From: Gleimia sp. 6138-11-ORH1
Lineage (GTDB): Bacteria; Actinomycetota; Actinomycetes; Actinomycetales; Actinomycetaceae
Assembly: GCF_024814355.1 (NCBI RefSeq)
Contig: NZ_JANUXV010000001.1
Location: 62,001-126,000, forward strand
Direction of reading: 5' to 3'
DNA: 64,000 nucleotides
The position numbers and the translations under genes were made by a program. The notes under the pieces are model-generated. The model was given only the letters and a program-made list of their open reading frames with translations, was not told the origin of the DNA and did not search any database. This document shows, piece by piece, positions 37,333-46,372 of this stretch (position 1 is the first letter of the stretch; each line of letters starts with the position of its first letter).

Positions 37333-38072
37333 TCCAAACCTTCCGCAGACTTAACGCCGCCAATTAGCTGCGCGAAACGTTCGCCCAAATCCATACCGGC
37401 AGCAACTTCAGCTGTTGTACCCGCAGCTAAAATACGACCCTGATTGTAAATTGCCACGTGGGTGCAGAGTTTTTGCACAGTTTCCATAACGTGGCTTGAA
37501 AGTACCACGGTTCCCCCATGAGCAACAAAGTTATTTAAAATTTCCGTAATAGTTGCCGCGGAAATGGGATCCACCGCTTCAAAAGGTTCATCTAAAACCA
37601 GTACCTCAGGATTATGTACCAGAGCGCAAGCCAACGTGACTTTCTTCGTCATCCCAGCGGAATAATCAGCAACCAGCTTATTACCTGCTTCGGTTAAACC
37701 CAGAACTTCAATCAGGGAAACTGCACGATTTTCAGCTTCTGTTTTAGATAGCCCCCTCAGCATTCCAAAGTAGCTAACTAAAGCTGGGCCGGAAAGTCGA
37801 TCAAATAAACGGAGTCCGTCAGGCATTACTCCCAGTAAAGGTTTAGCTTCAGCAGGGTTAGCCCAAATGTCGATTCCGTTAATAAAGACTGTTCCCTGAT
37901 CGGGTATTAACAACCCGGTAGCCATATTCAAGGAAGTGGTTTTACCGGCGCCGTTTGGGCCAACTACGCCAAAGAAAGACCCTTTCGGGATTCTTAAATT
38001 AACGTTGCCCACAGCGATAGTATTGCCAAAAACTTTACTTAAATTACGCATCTCTAGCGCAGGTATGTCCAT
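37317..38072 (-). CDS. ABC transporter ATP-binding protein
   Basis: About 251 residues, the motor subunit for the adjacent membrane protein. Walker A is VVGPNGAGKTT (about 40), the Q-loop is in LGVMPDGLRLF, the signature is degenerate (YSAGMTKKVTLACAL in place of LSGGQ), Walker B is VLVLDEPFEAVD and the H-loop is VVLSSHVMETV. YSxGMxxK signatures are normal for the ABC-2 exporter class. The ATG at 38072 has AAGG about 8 bases upstream; an upstream in-frame GTG (38081) lacks one. A double dyad of TCAGGGT/ACCCTGA lies 60-90 bases upstream and may be an operator. Confidence 0.92.
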   Translation of the reverse strand: MDIPALEMRNLSKVFGNTIAVGNVNLRIPKGSFFGVVGPNGAGKTTSLNMATGLLIPDQGTVFINGIDIWANPAEAKPLLGVMPDGLRLFDRLSGPALVSYFGMLRGLSKTEAENRAVSLIEVLGLTEAGNKLVADYSAGMTKKVTLACALVHNPEVLVLDEPFEAVDPISAATITEILNNFVAHGGTVVLSSHVMETVQKLCTHVAIYNQGRILAAGTTAEVAAGMDLGERFAQLIGGVKSAEGLEWLRH

Positions 38073-38133
38073 CTTTATCACCTTTGTTTAGAGGGATTAT
38101 TATCAATCATAACTTAAGGGGGTGAGAAAAAAA

Positions 38134-38163
38134 TCAGGGTAAACCCTGAGAAAAACTCAGGGT
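38134..38163. promoter_or_regulatory. Double dyad TCAGGGT/ACCCTGA upstream of the ABC operon
   Basis: TCAGGGT-AA-ACCCTGA (38134-38149) is a perfect 16-base palindrome. Its right half pairs again with CTCAGGGT at 38156-38163. Overlapping dyads of this kind usually bind a dimeric repressor or response regulator. The site is 60-90 bases upstream of the ATPase gene; the binding protein is unknown. Confidence 0.5.
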
Positions 38164-38233
38164 GAAACAGGGGGTTTTTAATGTAGATTTCGATTAGGAG
38201 ATTTAGAATATCTGTGGCAAAATAGAAGAAGCT

Positions 38234-38308
38234 TCCGCCCTGGTCTAACGGCATGACGCGGGCCTTTGGTGCCTTGAGATCTGGGTTCGAATCCTGGGGG
38301 CGGAACCA
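38234..38308 (+). tRNA. tRNA-Gln (anticodon TTG)
   Basis: A 75-base cloverleaf. The acceptor TCCGCCC pairs with GGGCGGA; the D-arm is GTC...GAC; the anticodon loop CTTTGGT has anticodon TTG; the T-arm contains GGTTCGAATCC; CCA is encoded. The anticodon stem CGGGC/GCCTT has one weak outer pair. A terminator hairpin follows immediately. Confidence 0.93.
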
Positions 38309-38310
38309 AA

Positions 38311-38344
38311 TAAAAGGGAACTTGCAAAAGCAAGTTCCCTTTTA
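38311..38344 (+). terminator. Terminator of tRNA-Gln
   Basis: AAAAGGGAACTTGC, loop AAAA, GCAAGTTCCCTTTT, directly after the tRNA. Confidence 0.9.
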
Positions 38345-38460
38345 TCATTTACAAAATTAGCTTCTTAATTTAAAAGCTAAAGAACATCAACTTTCCACTG
38401 TGAAACCAGCCTGACCTCTGGTTTTGAAACAGACTTTCTGAAACCTGGCCTCGCCCCAAC

Positions 38461-38500
38461 TGACTAGGCTAACTAATAGCTGACTAGGCTAACTAATAGC
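38461..38500. repeat. Perfect 20-bp tandem repeat
   Basis: The 20-base unit starting TGACTAGGCT occurs at 38461-38480 and 38481-38500. The surrounding gap (38345-38508) contains no gene that I can see. Confidence 0.9.
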
Positions 38501-38508
38501 AATAAAGA

Positions 38509-38565
38509 AATGTTCCTTGGAAGTAGAAACTGTTTTCACAGTCTCACTTCCAAGGAACATTCTTT
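38509..38565 (-). terminator. Terminator of the sialidase gene
   Basis: AATGTTCCTTGGAAGT pairs with ACTTCCAAGGAACATT (16 bp), with an inner ACTG/CAGT stem, 40 bases beyond the sialidase stop. Confidence 0.85.
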
Positions 38566-38604
38566 TAGGAAAACCCGCTAACTGTATCGTTAGCTGAGGT
38601 TTAA

Positions 38605-41600
38605 CTAACGAGCCTTACGGCGCATAAATAGCCAGCTTCCCAACACAAGTGTCAGCAGGGAAATTCCACCTAGGGTAGCAATCTCTGCACCAGTCTTAGG
38701 CAATGCAGGTTGTGTCTTTGGCGCAACCTTTGGTGGAGTTACCTTTGGTGGGTTCACCTTTGGAGGAGTAACTACTGGTGGCTTAGGTTTGCCATCAACC
38801 GGAGGTGGAACTACCGGAGGCTTAGGCTTACCACCATCACTTGGGGCAGCATTAACTATCAGCGGCAGTCTAGCCAACTTATTAGTAGTCACATCTACTA
38901 CCACGATATTGTGTAAACCAACCAAGGTTCCTTCTGGAATAGTGAATGAGAAAGTACCGGTACCAGTAGCGGAAGCAGTCACCTGTCCCAGAACAACTGG
39001 AGTAGAGTGCAGCTCAATCCGTACTTCACCATTTGGAGTGTAGCCGCTGAAGCTACCAGTTACCTGCTGTCCTGCCAGCAGAGTGCCAGCATCTAAAGTA
39101 AGTGCTGGATTAACTTCCGGAGCAGGTACGTAATCTTCATCAACTAAACCAGGTAGGTCACACTGCTTACCCAACCAGCTTGCGTCGAAACGCTGGAAAC
39201 GGATAGAAGCACCGCTAACTTCAGAAAGTACGCCCACAGTTCCATCTGGCAAAATTGCTAAGGAAGAGTAGCCGGTATGTCCTGGGTTATAGGTCTTTGC
39301 CTGCGCGTTATTCCAGTTATCCCCAGAGTCACAAGAAACAGTGATAGAACCATTAACTCGACTACGTGGGTTCTTCGTATTAGAGAACAGCAGTACCTTT
39401 GCTTCTGGAGTTCCCGGTTTTGCAGTTGGGAACGCGCGGATAATATGCGCGTTATTAACTGGGTCGGTTAGTTCAGTTTCAATCTTTGACGCACCCCAAG
39501 TTACGCCCCCATCTTCAGAGTAGGCAACTAGGCGTACGCGCAGCCGGTTAGCTTCTCCCGCAGAAACACGAGAGTTAATCATGATTCGGCCATCTTCAAG
39601 CTCAACAACCTTATTTTCATCCCAGTTATGGCGACCGCCCTCGCCCTCAGCGGCAGTCCATTCGCCGAGTTTCCAGCTCTTTCCATGGTCGTCAGAGTAG
39701 ATAACTGCAGCGCGAGTAGTGCCGTCTGAAAGATGCCAAGCGGCAGGTTGCAGCAGACGTCCCTTGTACTTGCCGTGACGGATTTGGATACCGTCACCGG
39801 AAGTAGCGAAGGCTTTAACTGCGTCTGTGCGACCCTTAAGGATTTCCGCGGTGATTACCCGATGCTTCCAGGTGTAGCCATTATCAGTTGAGGAAGCTAC
39901 ATGGAAGTCCATTGCATCTGGGTGATCGTTGGTGGTGTTACCGTCCGCGTCGAACTGGTAGCGAGCCCCATTATGCCAGCCACGGTTATGTCCCTTGACA
40001 TGGAAGTTGAAAAGCTCACCGGTAGTGTAATCGACCACGTAGGAAGGGTCTGAGTAAGAGTTCAGATCTTGCCACTGGGTGCCACTTGCCTTAGCAATAA
40101 AGGTTTCTGGCCCCCAGGTCTTGCCGTTGTCCTTAGAACGACGCTGCACAATCGAGTTCGGGTTCGGAGTGTCACCAGCGTGATTTGGACGGTAGTCGTA
40201 AGAGGCCAGCAAGTCGCCGTTAGCAGCTACCGTCAGGGCAGGGATCCGGTAGAATACTCTGCCATGCTGCTGGGCAATGATGATTTCTTCAGTCAATCCA
40301 CCCGCGGCAGAAGATTCTGGGTTGAAGTTGTGAGGCTTGAATGCTTTTGCTGCGGGCCACTGGTGGGTGGTAGGTAGCGGAAGAGCATTAGCTGGCAGTT
40401 CCACAACTTGAACAGTTTCCCCATTTTCGAGGGCGGAAATACGTAACCGTGGAGTGAAGAAACCGGTAATTAGGTCTTCTTCGGTAACGGTATGTTCAAT
40501 CACGCAAGCCTTACGTTCATTTGCAGCTAAAGTTCCTGCACAACTATCTGCCTTAACCGTGCCGTTAGTATATTCAACTTGCAAGGTTAGAGGGTTTTGA
40601 GAGTTGGAAACAATTTCAGCTCCGAAAGTAATCTTGTCACCGATCGCGTAATCAGCCTGTGGCGTTACAGCGGTGGGAACTAAGGAGATAGCTGGAGCAC
40701 GAACAATTACTTTTTGTCCTACAGCTTCGGCTACCTCACGGTACTTGATCCGCGGCTCAAAGTATCCTCTGGCAATATCTTCATCAGTGATTTCGTGTGT
40801 CAGGAAGTTACAGTCACGCTTAGTAACTCCATTTGCAAATGGAGCAGTCCAACGACAACGCTGGTAACCGGTTAGGTTAGATGATTCTGGAATGAACCCG
40901 CGGGTCTGGCCAGAAGTGTTCTTAACTAAAACGGTGTAGCTGAGTACTTCACCTTTAGTCCAAGGCGTAGTCTTTGGATTATTCAGCGCGATTCTAATTT
41001 CTGCTTTCGGAGCTGCCGGAGCAACCTGGATTGGATCTAAGGTTACTCGAGGTAGCTTATGCAACAGTTCCTGATAACGCTTATCGTTGTTGCTTGGGTA
41101 TGGCTGGTACAAGCTGAGGGCGTAGTGCGGGGTAAATGAGCCAGCCGCAACGTCCTCGGCAGTAACCACATGCCAAGCCATCAGATTCTCATTGCTACAG
41201 GTGCCGGATTGTCCGGCAGCAAAAGTAGACCAACGGCACTTATCAGTGCGCGAAAGGTTAGTGTCCTCAGCAGCAATCTGCAGACCGTAAGCCTGGTCAG
41301 ACTTGTTTTCCACAGAGATGCGGAACCAAATCTTTTCACCTTCAGTGTAAACACGCTTTTCAGTTGGCTCTACGTTAATGCTGAAATCTGGGGTAGCTGG
41401 TGGCGGTGGTGTTTCAGTGAGATCACACTGATTACCTAACCAAGAGGAATCAAAACGTTGGAAACGGATTGAAGCTCCGGCTACTTCAGAAAGAATACCT
41501 ACTGAACCATCATTCAATACGGTGATTGAAGAGTATCCCATATGTCCGGCGAAGTACTGCTTTGCCGTGTCATTCTTCCAGGTCTTCCCGTCATCACAAG

Positions 41601-43863
41601 AAACTGTGATAGTTCCATTAACGCGGGCATTTGGGTTCTTCGCGTTAGAGAAGAAAAGAACCTTAGCTTTTGCAGAACCAGCTGGGGCAGTGGGGAACGC
41701 GCGGATAATATGCGCATTATTTACTGGGTCAGTTAGCTGTGATTCAGCCTGAGGAGCGCTCCAGGTGACCCCACCGTCAGAGGAATAAGCAATTGCTCGC
41801 ACGCGAGCTTGGGTAGCAGGACCACCGGAAACGCGAGAGTTAATCATTAAACGTCCGTCTGAAAGTTCAACAATCTTATTTTCATCCCAACGGTAGGTTC
41901 CATCTGCTCCTTGGACTGGAGTCCACTGACCGAGCTTCCAAGAGGCACCATGATCGTCAGAGTAAATTGCGCCGGCAACAACTTTACCGTCGCGTAGACC
42001 CCACGCAGCTGGCTGAACTAAACGCCCCTTGTACTTACCGTGCTGAATTTGAATCCCGTTACCAGAGGTAGCGAAAGCCTTCAAAGCATCAGTGCGACCA
42101 TTCAAAAGCTGATCGGTAATAACCTTATGAGTCCAGGTACGCCCATTATCGTCAGAGACAGAAACGTGCAAATCCATTGAGTCACGATGCCCCACCTGAA
42201 CTTGGTCACCGTTGAAGTGGTAGCGAGCGTTACCCCAACCGCGGTTATAACCCTTTACATGGAAGTTAAAGATTTTACCGGTGGTGTAATCAACCACGTA
42301 AGAAGGATCAGAGAAAGATTCCAAAGTACGTCCCGGAATGCCCTGAGCCTTTGCAATATAGGTTTCTGGCCCCCAGGTGCGACCGTTGTCAGAAGAACGA
42401 CGCTGGACGATGGAGTTTGCATTGGGCGTGTCACCAGCGTGGTTAGGACGGTGATCGTAAGAAGCTAATAGGTCGCCGTTCGGAGCCACTGTGAGAGCCG
42501 GAATACGGTAGAAGTTATCTCCGTTTTGCTGAGCGATGATAATCTCATCGGTTAGCCCACCAGCTGTGGTTCCAGCCGGATTGTAATCTGCAGGGGTGAA
42601 AGCACCTGCTTTAGGCCATGAATAATTGTGGGGAAGATTGATGGTAGGGAATTTCAAAGAAGCAGTTCCAGCTACCTCATTATTTGTGCCCACTGCGCTC
42701 ACCGTTAAAGTAGGGGAGAAGAACCCAACTTCCAAATCATCTTCAGTAATCGTATGGGTGGCAACTTCACAGTTTAGAGATTGTCCCACAGCAAGCTGGC
42801 CATCACACTTTGCACCGCTAAAAGTCAGGTTAGTTCCCTCAGTGCGGAGCGTGTAGGCTTCGCTTCCTAAAGAAACAACCTTAACTGGGAAGCGAAGTAC
42901 ATCCCCTACAGTGTAAAGGGCTTTTTCGCCCTCGAAATTCTCTAAATCTAAACGAATCGCTTCAGGGCGGATAAGCACCCGATCGCCGGTAACTTTTGGC
43001 ACACCTTGATAGGTGATGAAAGGTTCAAAGTAACCGCGGGCAACGTCCTCGGCGGTAATCCGGTGAGAGACGAAATTGCAGTCAGATTTAGTGGTTTGAT
43101 CTGGGAATGGGCGAGTCCACTTACACCTTTGCCAACCGTCTAAGTTCCCCTCAATAGGAGTGAAACCGCGAGGTGCTCCGGAAATGTTCTTCACGTGAAT
43201 GGTGTATTCCAACAGATCCCCAAGTGACCAAGGCCCGTTCTTTTGGCTGCGCAGCTGGAAAGAAATCTCAGCAATCTGTGGTGCCGGGGCAGGAGTGTCA
43301 GGTGTGGGGGGCTGTGGGACAACCGGGTTAGCTACCTTTACAGGAGCGCCGGTGGCCTTAGGGAATTTTGCGACCACATTACGGTAGCCAGTTGCCGAGT
43401 TCGGAGCTGGCGTGTAAAGGGTCAGCGCATATTCGGGAACGAATTGCCCAGCCTGTGCATCTGCAGCGGTTACCAGGTGAGTGGCCTGCAGATTCCTGGT
43501 ATTGCAATCGCCGACTTTGCCGGCAGCGAAAGTAGACCAGCGGCACTTTTCAATATTCTTTAGGTTAGTTTCCGTAGGAAGAATCTGCAGACCATAGGCG
43601 GTTTGAGTCTGATTAGAAATCTTGATGTTAAACCGAATGGTCTCTCCCACGTTGTAAACGCGGTCCTCTGCGGGAGTAACTTCTACGGATACATTAGGAA
43701 GTGTGGTGGCTTCCTCTGCAGTGCTATTGACTGCGACTGGCGTAGTCGGATTAGCTTCTGTAGCAAAAGCTGTCGGTAACGCCACAAGCGGTGATGCGAT
43801 TAAAGTGATGGTTGCTATTGCGCCGACTAATCGCTGTCGGCGGGTCTCTACGTTGAGTTCCAT
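38605..43863 (-). CDS. Wall-anchored protein with two complete sialidase (GH33) modules
   Basis: A 1752-residue surface enzyme that removes terminal sialic acids from host glycans. A signal peptide (cut near AFA-TEA, about 35) is followed by two full-length repeats of one module. Each has three Ig-like domains with a conserved KCRW motif, then a six-bladed GH33 sialidase with the Arg motif FYRIPALTVA (about 451 and 1203), a catalytic-Asp region SYDHRPNHAGDT or SYDYRPNHAGDT, several Asp boxes (such as SDDNGRTW, SDDHGASW, SSDGGVTW) and WDENK(I/V)VEL.DGR. The repeat period is about 752 residues. The C-terminus has an Ig-like domain, a Pro-Lys linker, LPKTG, a helix and RRKAR for sortase. Both modules seem intact. 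Tandem sialidases in one chain are unusual. Confidence 0.94.
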   Translation of the reverse strand: MELNVETRRQRLVGAIATITLIASPLVALPTAFATEANPTTPVAVNSTAEEATTLPNVSVEVTPAEDRVYNVGETIRFNIKISNQTQTAYGLQILPTETNLKNIEKCRWSTFAAGKVGDCNTRNLQATHLVTAADAQAGQFVPEYALTLYTPAPNSATGYRNVVAKFPKATGAPVKVANPVVPQPPTPDTPAPAPQIAEISFQLRSQKNGPWSLGDLLEYTIHVKNISGAPRGFTPIEGNLDGWQRCKWTRPFPDQTTKSDCNFVSHRITAEDVARGYFEPFITYQGVPKVTGDRVLIRPEAIRLDLENFEGEKALYTVGDVLRFPVKVVSLGSEAYTLRTEGTNLTFSGAKCDGQLAVGQSLNCEVATHTITEDDLEVGFFSPTLTVSAVGTNNEVAGTASLKFPTINLPHNYSWPKAGAFTPADYNPAGTTAGGLTDEIIIAQQNGDNFYRIPALTVAPNGDLLASYDHRPNHAGDTPNANSIVQRRSSDNGRTWGPETYIAKAQGIPGRTLESFSDPSYVVDYTTGKIFNFHVKGYNRGWGNARYHFNGDQVQVGHRDSMDLHVSVSDDNGRTWTHKVITDQLLNGRTDALKAFATSGNGIQIQHGKYKGRLVQPAAWGLRDGKVVAGAIYSDDHGASWKLGQWTPVQGADGTYRWDENKIVELSDGRLMINSRVSGGPATQARVRAIAYSSDGGVTWSAPQAESQLTDPVNNAHIIRAFPTAPAGSAKAKVLFFSNAKNPNARVNGTITVSCDDGKTWKNDTAKQYFAGHMGYSSITVLNDGSVGILSEVAGASIRFQRFDSSWLGNQCDLTETPPPPATPDFSINVEPTEKRVYTEGEKIWFRISVENKSDQAYGLQIAAEDTNLSRTDKCRWSTFAAGQSGTCSNENLMAWHVVTAEDVAAGSFTPHYALSLYQPYPSNNDKRYQELLHKLPRVTLDPIQVAPAAPKAEIRIALNNPKTTPWTKGEVLSYTVLVKNTSGQTRGFIPESSNLTGYQRCRWTAPFANGVTKRDCNFLTHEITDEDIARGYFEPRIKYREVAEAVGQKVIVRAPAISLVPTAVTPQADYAIGDKITFGAEIVSNSQNPLTLQVEYTNGTVKADSCAGTLAANERKACVIEHTVTEEDLITGFFTPRLRISALENGETVQVVELPANALPLPTTHQWPAAKAFKPHNFNPESSAAGGLTEEIIIAQQHGRVFYRIPALTVAANGDLLASYDYRPNHAGDTPNPNSIVQRRSKDNGKTWGPETFIAKASGTQWQDLNSYSDPSYVVDYTTGELFNFHVKGHNRGWHNGARYQFDADGNTTNDHPDAMDFHVASSTDNGYTWKHRVITAEILKGRTDAVKAFATSGDGIQIRHGKYKGRLLQPAAWHLSDGTTRAAVIYSDDHGKSWKLGEWTAAEGEGGRHNWDENKVVELEDGRIMINSRVSAGEANRLRVRLVAYSEDGGVTWGASKIETELTDPVNNAHIIRAFPTAKPGTPEAKVLLFSNTKNPRSRVNGSITVSCDSGDNWNNAQAKTYNPGHTGYSSLAILPDGTVGVLSEVSGASIRFQRFDASWLGKQCDLPGLVDEDYVPAPEVNPALTLDAGTLLAGQQVTGSFSGYTPNGEVRIELHSTPVVLGQVTASATGTGTFSFTIPEGTLVGLHNIVVVDVTTNKLARLPLIVNAAPSDGGKPKPPVVPPPVDGKPKPPVVTPPKVNPPKVTPPKVAPKTQPALPKTGAEIATLGGISLLTLVLGSWLFMRRKAR

Positions 43864-44097
43864 GCCAATATGTTACCCGGAAAATATTCATCAGTCATCC
43901 GACGTCTTACGATCCAGACGCAGAAGCAAAATAATCCATAAAAATCTCTTAATAAGCTAAAAATTTGGACAGCCTAAAACAAAAATATGGACAGTTCACA
44001 CTTTATTACCAAAAGCGCTTATGATAGATAAAGATGTGTCTTTTGAATACTCAGAGGGCACCCAGGGAAATAACGCAAACTTCGAAAGAGCTACCTC

Positions 44098-45168
44098 GTG
44101 TCCCACCAAAGTGCAGTATCATCGCCAGCTGACCAAACTCCTATTTCTAACCCCACTCATCCAAGCGCGGTAATTGTCCTGGCAGCTGGACAGGGAACAC
44201 GGATGAAATCCGCAACCCCTAAAGTTCTCCATACGATGTGCGGGCTGCCATTGGTAGGACACTCGATTGCTGCAGCCTATGACGCTGGTGCTGACGACGT
44301 GGTAGTAGTAGTGCGTCACCAAAGAGAAAAAGTTATTGCAGCGATTAAAGAAATAGCAGAAGACGTACTAATCGCTGACCAAGATGAGATTCCCGGAACT
44401 GGCAGAGCCGTACAATGTGGGTTAGCTGCGCTCCCTACAGACCTTAATGGAACAGTTATCGTTACCTCTGCTGACGTTCCACTTTTAGAAGCTGAAACCT
44501 TACAGGCATTACACGCTTTTCACGAATCAATGCAAAATGCCGTTACGGTGGTAAGTACTTTAGTAGAGGACCCAACTGGCTACGGAAGAATGGTGCGCAC
44601 CGGAGGGAATCTGGTTGCTATCGTGGAACAGCGAGATGCCACCGCTGAGCAAAAAGAAATTAACGAAATCAACGCGGGGATCTACGCTTTCGACGCGCAG
44701 TTTTTACGAAACGCTCTTAATAAAATTGGTACCGACAATGACCAGGGAGAAGTGTACTTAACTGACACTGTCGCCATTGCGGTAGCCGAAGGACGTCGGT
44801 GTGGCGCATTTATTTTGGAAGATAAATGGCAAGCGCAAGGGTGTAATGACCGCGCTCAACTGGCAGACTTACGTGACGAAATGAATCGTCGAATTTTAGA
44901 TGCTCATATGAAAGCGGGAGTTTCTATTGTTTCTCCCAACACCACGCATATTGACGTTACTGTTGAAATTGGACCGGATGCCTGCATTGAACCAGGTGCT
45001 GTTTTAGAAGGTGACACTGTAGTCGAACCCTTTGCCCAAATTGGTCCTAACACTACACTTCGCAATGTCCATGTTGGAACGGCAGCAGTGATCGCGCACT
45101 GTTTCCTGCACGACACAGAGGTTGCGGAAGGAACTGTTGTTCCACCTTTCACCTACAAGCACGACTAA
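44098..45168 (+). CDS. glmU: GlmU-like N-acetylglucosamine-1-phosphate uridyltransferase, C-terminally short
   Basis: A 356-residue protein. The N-terminal nucleotidyltransferase domain is complete (VLAAGQGTRMKSATPKVLH, TSADVPLL, DPTGYGRMVR, EINAGIYAF, GEVYLTD) and should make UDP-GlcNAc from GlcNAc-1-phosphate and UTP. The left-handed beta-helix that follows is only about 90 residues (IGPDACIEPGAVL, IGPNTTLRNVHVG) and ends VVPPFTYKHD-stop. Full-length GlmU has about 450-490 residues and carries the acetyltransferase His, Tyr and Asn residues in the part missing here. The stop is clean, with no frameshifted remainder before prs 34 bases on. Acetylation of glucosamine-1-phosphate must be done elsewhere or this is a dedicated uridyltransferase. 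Starts at GTG. Confidence 0.88.
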   Translation: MSHQSAVSSPADQTPISNPTHPSAVIVLAAGQGTRMKSATPKVLHTMCGLPLVGHSIAAAYDAGADDVVVVVRHQREKVIAAIKEIAEDVLIADQDEIPGTGRAVQCGLAALPTDLNGTVIVTSADVPLLEAETLQALHAFHESMQNAVTVVSTLVEDPTGYGRMVRTGGNLVAIVEQRDATAEQKEINEINAGIYAFDAQFLRNALNKIGTDNDQGEVYLTDTVAIAVAEGRRCGAFILEDKWQAQGCNDRAQLADLRDEMNRRILDAHMKAGVSIVSPNTTHIDVTVEIGPDACIEPGAVLEGDTVVEPFAQIGPNTTLRNVHVGTAAVIAHCFLHDTEVAEGTVVPPFTYKHD

Positions 45169-45201
45169 CAAAAATCCCACCGTCGAAAACAGGAGATTAC
45201 G

Positions 45202-46182
45202 TTGACAGGTATTCTAACGCAGGGTGAGAAACGACTAATGGTTGTTTCCGGACGAGCCTATCCAGAGCTGGCAGAGGCGGTGGCGAAGGAACTCGATACC
45301 GAAGTCTCACCTACCACCGCATACGACTTCGCAAACGGGGAAACCTACGTTCGTTTTAACGAATCAGTCCGTGGAGCAGACGTATTTGTAATCCAATCCC
45401 ACACTGATCCCGTAAATGAATGGATCATGGAACAGCTAATCATGCTGGATGCGTTAAAGCGAGCTTCCGCAAAACGAATCACCGTAGTAGCCCCCTGCTA
45501 CCCGTATGCGCGGCAAGATAAGAAACACCTGGGGCGTGAACCAATTTCAGCTCGTCTCATGGCAGACCTATTTAAATCTGCCGGAGCCGATCGCCTAATG
45601 TCAGTTGATCTTCACGCTTCCCAAGCGCAGGGCTTCTTTGATGGGCCAGTCGATCACCTGTGGGCCATGCCAGTTTTAGTAGACTATGTAAAATCTACGA
45701 TTGACTTAGCAAATGTAGCTGTGGTTTCACCTGACGCAGGACGTATTCGCGTTGCTGAAAAATGGGCAAATCAGCTGGGCGGATGTCCACTATCTTTCGT
45801 TCACAAAACTCGCGACACGACTCGCCCAAACGTTGCGGTAGCCAACCGCGTAGTCGGTGAAGTTGAAGGTCGTGACTGTGTGCTGGTAGATGACATGATT
45901 GATACCGGTGGAACTATCGCAGAAGCAGTGAAAGTAGTTAAGAACGCTGGGGCGAAATCAGTCACAGTTGTAGCTACCCACGGGATTCTCTCTCACCCAG
46001 CTGTTGAACGCCTCTCCAGCTGCGGAGCACGTGAAGTCGTCATCACAAACACCCTCCCAATCCCTGAAGAAAAGCGTTTTGAGAACCTGACTGTACTTTC
46101 TATTGCGCCACTTTTGGCAAGAGCAATTCGAGCAGTATTTGACGATGGTTCTGTAACTTCACTTTTTGACGGGGTTGCCTAA
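45202..46182 (+). CDS. prs: Ribose-phosphate pyrophosphokinase
   Basis: A 326-residue PRPP synthase that transfers pyrophosphate from ATP to ribose-5-phosphate, the entry point for purine, pyrimidine, NAD, His and Trp synthesis. Motifs: MVVSGRAYPELAEAVAKEL, NGETYVRFNESVRG, PYARQDKKHLGREPISAR (flexible ATP loop), VDLHASQAQGFF (metal and ATP site), and VLVDDMIDTGGTI (ribose-phosphate loop). The start is TTG (45202) after AGGAG. It forms the glmU-prs pair common in actinobacteria, and rplY follows after its own promoter-like leader. Confidence 0.97.
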   Translation: MTGILTQGEKRLMVVSGRAYPELAEAVAKELDTEVSPTTAYDFANGETYVRFNESVRGADVFVIQSHTDPVNEWIMEQLIMLDALKRASAKRITVVAPCYPYARQDKKHLGREPISARLMADLFKSAGADRLMSVDLHASQAQGFFDGPVDHLWAMPVLVDYVKSTIDLANVAVVSPDAGRIRVAEKWANQLGGCPLSFVHKTRDTTRPNVAVANRVVGEVEGRDCVLVDDMIDTGGTIAEAVKVVKNAGAKSVTVVATHGILSHPAVERLSSCGAREVVITNTLPIPEEKRFENLTVLSIAPLLARAIRAVFDDGSVTSLFDGVA

Positions 46183-46372
46183 ACTAGTTTAACTTTGGCA
46201 AATAAGTTATACTAAGTGTCGTTGCCTCGGCGAGGGGAATTTGGCATTGCCATTGTGTGTGCTGAGTTGCCGTTATCGACTGGGCGAATGTTCCTTAAGG
46301 TTAAAGATCTTAGATCTAACGACTGGGAATATCGCACCCGGGGTCAATTATGAGAAACCCTAAGGAGTAAAA
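46183..46372 (+). promoter_or_regulatory. Promoter and long leader of rplY
   Basis: TATACT at 46208-46213 is a good -10 box; a -35 at the right distance is weak (TAGTTT, 46185-46190). About 150 bases of leader follow before rplY, with local inverted repeats such as AGATC-TTA-GATCT near 46310. Ribosomal protein genes are often self-regulated through such leaders; that is only a suggestion here. Confidence 0.45.
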
